Source: Janthinobacterium sp051380875 (GTDB lineage: Bacteria > Pseudomonadota > Gammaproteobacteria > Burkholderiales > Burkholderiaceae_D). From it: a stretch of DNA of 64,000 bases. The position numbers were made by a program, and so were the translations under genes. Below are positions 36,991 to 46,878 of the stretch, one piece after another (position 1 is the stretch's first letter; the number at the start of each line of letters is the position of its first letter). The notes beneath the pieces are model-generated. The model worked only from the letters and a program-made list of their open reading frames with translations. It was not told the DNA's origin and did no database searches. The stretch spans positions 62,001-126,000 of the forward strand of contig NZ_JBNYXW010000005.1 of NCBI RefSeq assembly GCF_051380875.1. The letters are read 5' to 3'.

Positions 36991-38204
36991 ACGCGCCCAT
37001 CGAGCAAGCCGATGGCAGCCTGATCCTGGTGCTCAATTGCGGCTCGTCGAGCATCAAGTTCGCCCTGTTCGAGCAAACGGGCGGCGTGCTGCCGCAGCAG
37101 GCAGAATGGAGTGGCAAGGTCGAAGGCATCGGCAGGGAGAGTGCCAGTTACCGCACCGGCGGCCTGCCTGCCGAACCCTTGCAGCTCGACCCGCAGCAAG
37201 CGCATCATGCGGCGCTGGCGTACATCCGCGAAAAAGTCGTCGAGCGCCTAGCCGGGCGTTCGCTGCGCGCCGTGGCGCACCGCGTGGTGCATGGCGGCAG
37301 CAAGTATTTTGCGCCCGTGCGCATCGATTTCAAGGTGTTGGCGGACCTGAAAAGTTTTATCCCGCTGGCGCCGCTGCACCAGCCGTTCGCATTGGAGGCG
37401 ATTGAGGTGCTGCTGGAATCGCGTCCCGATATCGCCCAGGTGGCGTGCTTCGACACGGCCTTCCACCATACGGTGCCGCAGGTCGAGCAGATGCTGGCCC
37501 TGCCTTACGATGCGTGGGAGCGGGGCTTGCGCCGCTATGGCTTTCATGGCCTGTCGTATGAATACCAGTCGCTGGTGCTGGAGCAGCGCTTCGGGGCCGT
37601 CGCGCGCGGCAAGGTCATCGTGGCGCATCTGGGTAGTGGCGCCAGCTTGTGCGCCATGGATGGCTTGCATAGCGTGGCCACCACCATGGGCTTTTCCGCG
37701 CTCGATGGGTTGATGATGGGCACGCGCTGTGGCTCGCTCGATCCGGGCGCCGTCATCTATCTGATGGAAATCGAGAAACTGTCGCTGGAAAAGGTGGCGC
37801 ATGTGCTGTACCACGAATCGGGTTTGCTGGGTGTGTCCGGCGTGTCGGCCGACCCGCCGGTATTGCTGGCGCAGCAGGACCGGCAGGATGCAACGGGTGA
37901 CCGTATCCGTGCCGCGCTGGCCTTGTACATCCGCCGCATCGTGCGCGAAATTGGCGCCCTGACGGCCGTGCTGGGTGGATTGGACATGCTGGTGTTTACT
38001 GCCGGTATCGGCGAGCACAACGCGGAGCTGCGCCAGCGCATCTGTGCGGAGCTGGGTTTTATCGGTCCCGTGCTCGACAGCGAAGCCAATGCGCGCAACG
38101 CCAGCCGTATTTCCAGCGCCGACAGCCGCATCATGGTGGGTGTGGAGCCGGCGAACGAGGAGTGGGTGGCTGCCCGCCACGCGGCGCGGGCCGTCAATTT
38201 TTGA
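36987..38204 (+). CDS. ackA: Acetate (propionate/butyrate) kinase
   Basis: 405 residues, ASKHA fold. It starts NCGSSSIKFALF, has RYGFHGLSYEYQS and VAHLGSGASLCAM in the middle, and ends with FTAGIGEHNAELR, all AckA family signatures. It makes ATP and acetate from acetyl-phosphate, useful when respiration is limited, which fits the FNR-type promoter. The exact acyl preference cannot be told from sequence. Last gene of the operon. Confidence 0.92.
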   Translation: MNAPIEQADGSLILVLNCGSSSIKFALFEQTGGVLPQQAEWSGKVEGIGRESASYRTGGLPAEPLQLDPQQAHHAALAYIREKVVERLAGRSLRAVAHRVVHGGSKYFAPVRIDFKVLADLKSFIPLAPLHQPFALEAIEVLLESRPDIAQVACFDTAFHHTVPQVEQMLALPYDAWERGLRRYGFHGLSYEYQSLVLEQRFGAVARGKVIVAHLGSGASLCAMDGLHSVATTMGFSALDGLMMGTRCGSLDPGAVIYLMEIEKLSLEKVAHVLYHESGLLGVSGVSADPPVLLAQQDRQDATGDRIRAALALYIRRIVREIGALTAVLGGLDMLVFTAGIGEHNAELRQRICAELGFIGPVLDSEANARNASRISSADSRIMVGVEPANEEWVAARHAARAVNF

Positions 38205-38259
38205 TGATGAGCTGGTAGTTTCAAGCTCATTGGGAAATTTGCCGAATGGCACATATTTT

Positions 38260-38303
38260 CCATTGAGTGCCCATTGAGTGCCCATTGAGTGCCCATTGAG
38301 TGC
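38260..38303. repeat. Four perfect tandem copies of an 11-bp unit
   Basis: CCATTGAGTGC is repeated four times without a mismatch from 38260 to 38303. The array lies 57 bp after ackA and 149 bp before the next start. At 11 bp each copy falls near the same face of the helix, so it could be a protein-binding array, or simply a slippage-made minisatellite. Confidence 0.9.
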
Positions 38304-38451
38304 GATACCGCACAGTCTGGTTTCAGCTTTGCCTTTACTATGAAGTCATGCCGTCGAGTTGCTGTAAAAAAACAGCGCGATGCCTGGCAAATTTGAAACA
38401 TTTTGCCCGCCTTTAGTAAAAATAAATCGAATCTATATTGAAAGGTCATCC

Positions 38452-38928
38452 ATGAACAAATTACTCGCCACCCTGATCGCTACCCTGTTTGCCACCGCTG
38501 CTATCGCTCAAACGGCGCCAGCCACCGAAGCTGTCGTGAAAGCCCAGGCTTCCGCACAAAAAGACGTCAACAAGGCTGCCGCTTCGGAAGCCAAGGTAGA
38601 TGCCAAGGCTGACGCTAATGTCTCCAAGGCAGAAATGAAAGCCGGCGACAAGAAAGCTGACGCCCAGCACAAGGCCAACAAAACCAAGGCCAAGGCCCAC
38701 GACAAAGTGGTACACGCCGATGCGGAAGATAAAATGAAAGCGGAAGCCAAGGCGGATAAAACCGATGCCAAGGCCGATGCGAAAGCGGGCAAAACTAGCG
38801 TAAAAGCGGATGCCAAGGTCGCCAAGGAAAAAGTGGAAGCGAACGCCGATAAAGCCATCGCCGCCACCAAGACCGAAGAAGCCAAGGCCAAGGCCGACGC
38901 TGAAGTCAAGGCCGCCGCCGCCAAGTAA
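38452..38928 (+). CDS. Exported Lys/Ala-rich low-complexity protein
   Basis: 158 residues. A signal peptide (MNKLLATLIATLFATAAIAQ) is followed by about 138 residues of Lys, Ala, Asp and Glu in KADAKA-like repeats with no Cys, Trp or Tyr, probably a long charged helix. AAAGG precedes ATG 38452. Such sequences recall histone H1-like or phasin-like tails but the signal peptide argues for the periplasm. Function unknown; it may bind polyanions or the envelope. A strong terminator follows. Confidence 0.75.
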   Translation: MNKLLATLIATLFATAAIAQTAPATEAVVKAQASAQKDVNKAAASEAKVDAKADANVSKAEMKAGDKKADAQHKANKTKAKAHDKVVHADAEDKMKAEAKADKTDAKADAKAGKTSVKADAKVAKEKVEANADKAIAATKTEEAKAKADAEVKAAAAK

Positions 38929-38956
38929 CTGCGTTCGCAGCTTTTCCTGCAGCAAG

Positions 38957-38981
38957 AAAGACAGCTTCGGCTGTTTTTTTT
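38957..38981 (+). terminator. Intrinsic terminator with UUCG loop
   Basis: ACAGC (38961-38965), loop TTCG, GCTGT (38970-38974), then a run of eight T (38974-38981). The A-rich bases before it extend the stem, so it may act in both directions. Confidence 0.92.
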
Positions 38982-39087
38982 CGTCTGCCACTTTTTCTCG
39001 GGCACCGCTTGCCAGCTTTGATCTGGCTCAAATGCTCCTCTTTTCACCGTGCCATAGTGAGTTGGCAGACAGATGAAGGGAGACATG

Positions 39088-41403
39088 ATGAGCACCGCTA
39101 CAACGAAAAATTCACCGGCTACGGGCTCCGCTGAAGGCATGCCAGCCATGCATGCGATGCCATCCATGCCGATAGAGGGAGACGTGCTGGCGTCCGATGC
39201 CAGCGCGGAGCGCATCAACAGCATGCCCGGGCAGCGCCTGGGCGTGTCGTACGCTGACCAGGCCGCCAACAATGCTTCCGGGAGCATGCCAGGCGCTGGC
39301 ATGCAGCAGGCATCGCAGGGCATGGCGGGTGCCAGTGGCATGCCGACAGGCGGTGGCGGCGGCATGGGCGCGGGGCGCGATGATGGAGGCGGTGGCATGG
39401 GTGGCGGTGCAGATGGGGCGGCGGGTGGCGGCACGCCACAGGTACGCACCTGCGCCACGATGGATGTCCATCGGCGCCTGCTGAGTGAAGATCCCGGCTA
39501 TGCGAGCATACGCGACGAGATTGAAAACCTGGCCGGCTTGTACGAGGCCGACAGCGGCATCGCCGGGCGTGCGGGCGTGACGCAGATACCGGTGGTGGTG
39601 CACGTGGTGTGGAATACGCCGGCGCAGAATATCTCGGACGCGCAGATCGCCAGCCAGATCGACGTGCTCAATCGTGATTACCGGCGCGCGAATACCGATG
39701 TGGGCAGCACGCCGGCGCCATTCTTGCCGCTGACGGCTGATGCGCGCGTGGAATTTGCGCTGGCCACGACAGACCCGAACGGTGCGGCCAGCAGCGGTAT
39801 CGAGCGCCGCCAGACGACGGTAGCGTCGTTTGGCGCCGATGATGCCGTCAAATCGCAGGCGACGGGTGGCATGAATGCCTGGCCGGCAGACACATTCCTG
39901 AATGTATGGGTCTGCCAGCTGGGCGGTGGCCTGCTGGGGTATGCGCAGTTTCCCGGCGGCCCGGCCGCTACCGACGGCGTGGTGATCCTGCAATCGGCCT
40001 TTGGCACCATCGGCACGGCCGCGCCACCTTTCCACCTGGGGCGCACGGCCACGCATGAAGTGGGGCACTGGTTGAACCTGAACCATATCTGGGGCGACGA
40101 CGGCACCGGCTGTTCGGGTACCGATAACGTGGCCGATACGCCCAACCAGGGTGGGGCGAATACGGGCGCGCCATCGTTCCCGCACGTTTCCTGCAGCAAC
40201 GGGCCGAATGGCGACATGTACATGAACTACATGGATTATGTCGACGACCCCGCCATGTTCATGTTTACCACGGGCCAGGCGGCGCGCATGCAGGCCTGCC
40301 TCGACGGCCCGCGCGCCAGCATCGGTAACAGCACGGGGGGAGGCGGTGGCGCCACTTTGCGCCAGAGTTCCTCACCCGTGGTGGCCTGGGGCGCGAATCG
40401 CCTGGATATATTCGTGCTCGGTACCGACCGCGCGCTATACCACAAGGCCTGGAATGGTACGGCTTGGGCGCCATCCGTCAACGCTTACGAAGGGCAGGGT
40501 GGCATCTGTACCAGCGCACCGCAAGTCGTCTCTTGGGCGCCGAACCGGCTCGATGTTTTTGTCACGGGCACCGACAGCGGTTTGTTCCATAAGTGGTGGA
40601 ATGGCTCGGCCTGGGGACCGTCGCTAACGGGCTATGAAGCCATGGGCGGCCTGTGCGTGGGCGACCCGCGTGCCGTGGCCTGGGGACCGAACCGGCTTGA
40701 CGTGTTTGTCGTCGGCACGGACCGTGGGCTGTATCACAAGTGGTGGAACGGCGCCGCCTGGGGGCCGTCGCTGACGGGCTATGAAGCCATGGGTGGTATC
40801 TGCCTGGGCCAGCCTGAAGCGGTGGCGTGGGGACCGAACCGGTTGGACGTGTTCGTCATCGGCACGGACCGGGCCCTGTATCACAAGTGGTGGAACGGCA
40901 CGGCCTGGGGACCTTCGCTGACCGGTTATGAACGGCTGGGCGGCATCTGCACCTCGTCGCCGAAAGCGGTGGCCTGGGGGCCGAACCGCCTCGATGTGTT
41001 TGTCACCGGCACCGATGGCGCGCTGTATCACAAATGGTGGGATGGCACGAAATGGGGGCCATCTCCAGACGGCTTCGAGCGCCTCGGCGGCATCTGCGTG
41101 GGCGAGGTGGAAGCCGTGTCGTGGGCGGCCAACCGGCTTGACCTGTTCGTGATTGGCACGGATAGCGCCCTGTATCACAAGGCCTGGAACGGCACGGCAT
41201 GGACGCCGTCGCTGACGGGATTTGAAAGCCTGGGCGGCATTTGCACCTCGCGTCCGCGCGCCACCGCCTGGGCGGCGAATCGCCTCGATGTCTTCGTCAC
41301 GGGCACGAATGGCGCCCTGTTCCACAAGGCCTGGAACGGCACGGCCTGGTCGCCATCGGTGAGCGGCTATGAAGGCCTGGGCGGCGTGGTATCGTGCTTC
41401 TGA
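39088..41403 (+). CDS. M43-type zinc metallopeptidase with seven-repeat PLL-like propeller
   Basis: 771 residues in three parts. The first 125 residues are Met- and Gly-rich low complexity with no recognisable signal peptide. A pappalysin-type (M43) catalytic domain follows (about 130-415) with HEVGHWLNLNH (His323, Glu324, His327, His333) and a Met-turn-like MNYMDYVDD. Residues about 431-771 are seven repeats of about 49 residues, each with NRLDVFV.GTD..LYHKWWNG, matching the PLL/DUF346 seven-bladed lectin propeller. ATGs at 39073 and 39085 are alternatives; 39088 best fits the AAGGGAG at 39076-39082. Export route unknown. Confidence 0.85.
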   Translation: MSTATTKNSPATGSAEGMPAMHAMPSMPIEGDVLASDASAERINSMPGQRLGVSYADQAANNASGSMPGAGMQQASQGMAGASGMPTGGGGGMGAGRDDGGGGMGGGADGAAGGGTPQVRTCATMDVHRRLLSEDPGYASIRDEIENLAGLYEADSGIAGRAGVTQIPVVVHVVWNTPAQNISDAQIASQIDVLNRDYRRANTDVGSTPAPFLPLTADARVEFALATTDPNGAASSGIERRQTTVASFGADDAVKSQATGGMNAWPADTFLNVWVCQLGGGLLGYAQFPGGPAATDGVVILQSAFGTIGTAAPPFHLGRTATHEVGHWLNLNHIWGDDGTGCSGTDNVADTPNQGGANTGAPSFPHVSCSNGPNGDMYMNYMDYVDDPAMFMFTTGQAARMQACLDGPRASIGNSTGGGGGATLRQSSSPVVAWGANRLDIFVLGTDRALYHKAWNGTAWAPSVNAYEGQGGICTSAPQVVSWAPNRLDVFVTGTDSGLFHKWWNGSAWGPSLTGYEAMGGLCVGDPRAVAWGPNRLDVFVVGTDRGLYHKWWNGAAWGPSLTGYEAMGGICLGQPEAVAWGPNRLDVFVIGTDRALYHKWWNGTAWGPSLTGYERLGGICTSSPKAVAWGPNRLDVFVTGTDGALYHKWWDGTKWGPSPDGFERLGGICVGEVEAVSWAANRLDLFVIGTDSALYHKAWNGTAWTPSLTGFESLGGICTSRPRATAWAANRLDVFVTGTNGALFHKAWNGTAWSPSVSGYEGLGGVVSCF

Positions 41404-41430
41404 CTGCGATGTTTTAATACGGGAGGCGGC

Positions 41431-41799
41431 ATGCATGGCATGACAATGGCACGGCCCAGCGGCAGCTGGACGCATTCCTTCGAGGAGGATGCGGCCGGTA
41501 TCGAAGTGTACCGGCCCACGGCCACGTTTGCCTTCCCTCCCAGCCGCAAGGGGCGCAAGGTGCTCGAGTTTGACGCGGAAGCGGACGCAGGCGGCATGGC
41601 CGATGGTGGCTTGCGCATGACCAGCATGTCGCCGGGCCCCGATGATCGCCCATGCGCGGGACCAGTCGCTCACCTGCTGCCCTTGGGCATGGGCCGCTAT
41701 GCCTTGGCTGGCACGCAGACGCCGCAAGACGTGCTGGAAATTGTCGAGGCGACACCAGACATCCTCCGGTTGGCGCGGCGCCAGGAAGGAAATCTGTAG
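41431..41799 (+). CDS. Small unknown protein downstream of the M43 peptidase
   Basis: 122 residues, no signal peptide or membrane segment. SWTHSFEEDAAGIEVYRP, FAFPPSRKGRKVLEF and the ending VLEIVEATPDILRLARR suggest a small beta-barrel of a family I have seen as a hypothetical, possibly lipocalin-like. It lies 27 bp after the M43 gene on the same strand, before a shared terminator, so the two are probably cotranscribed. An inhibitor or partner role is only a guess. Confidence 0.6.
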   Translation: MHGMTMARPSGSWTHSFEEDAAGIEVYRPTATFAFPPSRKGRKVLEFDAEADAGGMADGGLRMTSMSPGPDDRPCAGPVAHLLPLGMGRYALAGTQTPQDVLEIVEATPDILRLARRQEGNL

Positions 41800-41846
41800 C
41801 ACCTTGTTTCGACTTGCAATGCCTGCTGCGCACGCCGGAACATGGG

Positions 41847-41887
41847 CGAAAAAAAAGACAGGCAATGAATCAACCTGTCTTTTTTCG
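41847..41887. terminator. Bidirectional terminator between convergent genes
   Basis: AAAAAAGACAGG pairs with CCTGTCTTTTTT across an 11-nt loop, with GCG/CGC extending the base. A-run on one side and T-run on the other let it end both the M43 transcript and parC. Confidence 0.88.
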
Positions 41888-41917
41888 CAGTGCTAACGTG
41901 GATCTTAGCCTGGATGA

Positions 41918-44272
<2,355 letters not shown>

Positions 44273-44326
44273 GGTTTATCTTGCTACTTGGTTTGTCTGG
44301 TATGGATAGGCTGTGCGGCGCGTTGC

Positions 44327-46324
44327 TTAAATATCGGCTTCCGCCTCATTGCCGTGCTCCTCGATCCAGGCGCGGCGTCCTGCCGCTTCGCCCTTGCCCA
44401 TCAACATATTGAAGCGGGCGGCGGAGGTCATGTGGTCGATTTCGCCCAGGGTCACGGGCAGCAAGCGGCGCGTATCCGGGTTCATCGTGGTTTCCCACAG
44501 CTGTTCGGCGTTCATCTCGCCCAGGCCCTTGAAGCGCGAAATGGACCAGGCGCCCTGTTTTACGCCTTCCTTGCGCAGTTTATCCTCGATGGCCACCAGT
44601 TCGCCGGCGTCGAGCGCATAGATTTTTTGCATCGGTTTCTTGCCGCGCGCAGGCGCGTCGACGCGGTACAGCGGCGGGCGGGCGATGCAGATATGTCCCT
44701 TGTTGATCAGGGCCGGGAAGTGCTTGAAGAAGAGCGTCAGCAACAGTACCTGGATGTGCGAGCCGTCCACGTCCGCATCGGAAAGGATGCAGATTTTGCC
44801 GTAGCGCAGGCCGGACAGGTCGGGCGTGTCGCCCACGCTGTGTGGGTCGACGCCGATGGCCACGGCGATGTCGTGGATTTCGTTATTGGCGAACAGGCGG
44901 TCGCGGTCCGTTTCCCATGAGTTCAGCACCTTGCCGCGCAGGGGCAAAATAGCCTGGAATTCCTTGTCGCGGCCCATCTTGGCCGAACCGCCCGCTGAGT
45001 CGCCCTCGACCAGGAACAGTTCATTGCGCGTGATGTCGGACGATTCGCAGTCAGTCAGCTTACCCGGCAGGACGGCCACGCCCGAGGATTTTTTCTTTTC
45101 CACTTTTTGCAGCGAGCGCTGGCGCGATTGCGCCTGCTTGATCACCAGATCGGCCAGCTTCTTGCCATAGTCGACGTGCTGGTTCAGCCACAGTTCCAGC
45201 GGTGGCTTGGTGAAGGTCGAGACCAGGCGCACGGCGTCGCGCGAATTGAGGCGTTCCTTGATCTGGCCCTGGAATTGCGGGTCCAGCACCTTCGCCGACA
45301 GCACGAAGGAAGCGCGCGCGAACACGTCTTCGGGCAGCAGTTTCACGCCCTTGGGCAGCAGCGAGTGCATCTCGACGAAGTTTTTCACGGCGCCGAACAG
45401 GCCGTCGCGCAAGCCCGATTCGTGCGTACCGCCATTCGAGGTGGGAATCAGGTTGACATACGACTCGCGCACGATGGCGCCTTCTTCCGTCCATGCCACC
45501 ACCCAGGCCGCGCCTTCGCCTTCGGCAAAGCCTTCCGAATCCGGGCCCGCATATTGCGCGCCTTCGAACAGGGGAATCAGGGTTTCGCCATTCGACACTT
45601 GCGCCAGCGATTCGGTCAGGTAGCCGCGCAAGCCCTCCGCGTACAGCCAGGTTTGCGTGTCGCCCGTCTTGGCGTTGGTCAGGGTAACGGTCACGCCGGG
45701 CAGCAGCACGGCTTTCGAGCGCAGCAGGCGCTGCAGCTCGGTCTGCGAGATATTGGGCGAATCAAAATACTTCGGATCTGGCCAGGCGGTGACGCGCGTG
45801 CCCGATTTTTTACCGTCGCGCGGGGCGGGGCGGGAATTCAAGGGTTCGATCACATCGCCGTTGGCAAACACCATGTGATGCAGGCCGTTGCCGTCGCTTT
45901 CCTTGCGCCAGACGGTGATTTCCAGCCGTGTGGACAGCGCGTTGGTAACGGACACGCCGACGCCATGCAAGCCGCCCGAAAATGCATAGGCGCCGCCTGA
46001 ACCCTTGTCGAACTTGCCGCCCGCGTGCAGCCGCGTAAACACGATTTCCACCGTCGGCACGCCTTCTTCCGGATGCAGGCCGACGGGAATGCCGCGGCCA
46101 TTGTCTTCGACAGTGATGCTGCCATCGGTGTTTTGCGTCACGGCGATATGCGTGCAATGACCGCCCAGCGCCTCGTCGGAGGCATTGTCGATCACTTCTT
46201 GAATGATGTGCAGCGGATTTTCAGTGCGGGTGTACATCCCCGGGCGCTGCTTGACGGGTTCCAGTCCTTTCAGGACACGGATGGATGATTCGCTGTAGTC
46301 GGATGCTGGTTTTTTAGTGGCCAT
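44327..46324 (-). CDS. parE: DNA topoisomerase IV subunit B
   Basis: 665 residues. A GHKL ATPase domain (NASDEALGGH, DNGRGIPVG), a transducer domain and a TOPRIM domain (EGDSAGGSAKMGRD) occur in order, with the shorter length of ParE rather than GyrB (about 800-840). It provides the ATPase of topoisomerase IV. ATG 46324 was chosen as the first start. A LexA-type box lies about 80 bp upstream. Confidence 0.93.
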   Translation of the reverse strand: MATKKPASDYSESSIRVLKGLEPVKQRPGMYTRTENPLHIIQEVIDNASDEALGGHCTHIAVTQNTDGSITVEDNGRGIPVGLHPEEGVPTVEIVFTRLHAGGKFDKGSGGAYAFSGGLHGVGVSVTNALSTRLEITVWRKESDGNGLHHMVFANGDVIEPLNSRPAPRDGKKSGTRVTAWPDPKYFDSPNISQTELQRLLRSKAVLLPGVTVTLTNAKTGDTQTWLYAEGLRGYLTESLAQVSNGETLIPLFEGAQYAGPDSEGFAEGEGAAWVVAWTEEGAIVRESYVNLIPTSNGGTHESGLRDGLFGAVKNFVEMHSLLPKGVKLLPEDVFARASFVLSAKVLDPQFQGQIKERLNSRDAVRLVSTFTKPPLELWLNQHVDYGKKLADLVIKQAQSRQRSLQKVEKKKSSGVAVLPGKLTDCESSDITRNELFLVEGDSAGGSAKMGRDKEFQAILPLRGKVLNSWETDRDRLFANNEIHDIAVAIGVDPHSVGDTPDLSGLRYGKICILSDADVDGSHIQVLLLTLFFKHFPALINKGHICIARPPLYRVDAPARGKKPMQKIYALDAGELVAIEDKLRKEGVKQGAWSISRFKGLGEMNAEQLWETTMNPDTRRLLPVTLGEIDHMTSAARFNMLMGKGEAAGRRAWIEEHGNEAEADI

Positions 46325-46402
46325 ACGTGTTCAAGCTAAGTAAAGACAGTGGTTGGAACGCCAGGCCAGGGCACTGCGCGGCGCAGTGACAACGGCGGCG
46401 AT

Positions 46403-46422
46403 AACTGTATAAATATACAGTA
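46403..46422 (-). promoter_or_regulatory. LexA (SOS) box upstream of parE
   Basis: AACTGTATAAATATACAGTA contains the exact CTGT-N8-ACAG core (46405-46420) and matches 18 of 20 positions of the E. coli consensus. On the minus strand GTGACG (46440-46435) and TATATT (46417-46412), 17 bp apart, could be the parE promoter, with the box over its -10. No plus-strand gene starts nearby; the rest of 46423-46595 shows no gene. Confidence 0.75.
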
Positions 46423-46595
46423 TATTCCGTCCAGCGTCACTGGGGAATGGCAGTGCGGCAGGTATGGCGTCCTTGTGCGGACGCTCGCGCATTCTATCTT
46501 GATCGGCGGGCAATAGCGCTACTGCTAGCTAACAACGGTGCACCTTGCCCCGCCGTTTTGCGCCAGCCAGGGCAGATTTTATGCGGCCAACACCG

Positions 46596-46662
46596 CATTT
46601 TTACATCTTGTTTACATCGCCCTCCCCAGTCTTTACAAATTTTTTAGACCCTTTTGGCTAAT
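46596..46662 (+). promoter_or_regulatory. Candidate KdpE-responsive promoter
   Basis: Two TTTACATC copies (46600-46607 and 46611-46618), one helical turn apart, lie in a T-rich stretch resembling the KdpE site upstream of the E. coli kdp promoter. TTTACA (46632-46637) may be a -35 and GCTAAT (46657-46662) a -10, though the 19-bp spacer is long. Confidence 0.45.
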
Positions 46663-46699
46663 CTGCTCACTATCAAAACAAACCTGAATGAGGGTGGGA

Positions 46700-46792
46700 A
46701 TGGATATCGTGTATCTCGGCTTGATTGCCGTTTTTTTCGTCGTGGTGGTCGGCTTTGCCGTGGCCTGCGACAAATTAAGGAGCGTCAAATGA
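46700..46792 (+). CDS. Tiny membrane protein at the head of the kdp operon
   Basis: 30 residues, MDIVYLGLIAVFFVVVVGFA then VACDKLRSVK: a single membrane helix with a short basic tail. A purine-rich GAGGGTGGGA lies just before ATG 46700. Its last codons contain the AAGGAG of kdpF and its stop overlaps the kdpF start (ATGA). Similar tiny ORFs precede kdpF in related bacteria as far as I recall. It is not KdpF itself. Confidence 0.65.
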   Translation: MDIVYLGLIAVFFVVVVGFAVACDKLRSVK

Positions 46793-46878
46793 ACGCATTT
46801 TATGTACTGGGCGCCGTGGTGTCGGCCGGCCTGCTCGTGTATCTGCTGGTGGCGCTGCTGAAGGCTGAGGAACTGTGA
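46789..46878 (+). CDS. kdpF: KdpF, small stabilising subunit of the K+ ATPase
   Basis: 29 residues, MNAFYVLGAVVSAGLLVYLL then VALLKAEEL: one membrane helix with the KdpF-type ending (E. coli ends ALINAEAF). AAGGAG at 46777-46782 is 6 bases upstream. KdpF stabilises the KdpABC complex. Its stop shares a base with the kdpA start. Confidence 0.85.
   Translation: MNAFYVLGAVVSAGLLVYLLVALLKAEEL

Noticed and set aside
46447..46647. 66-codon frame on the plus strand beside the LexA box
   Set aside because: No ribosome site, odd composition, and it runs into the kdp promoter region; it is not a credible SOS gene.
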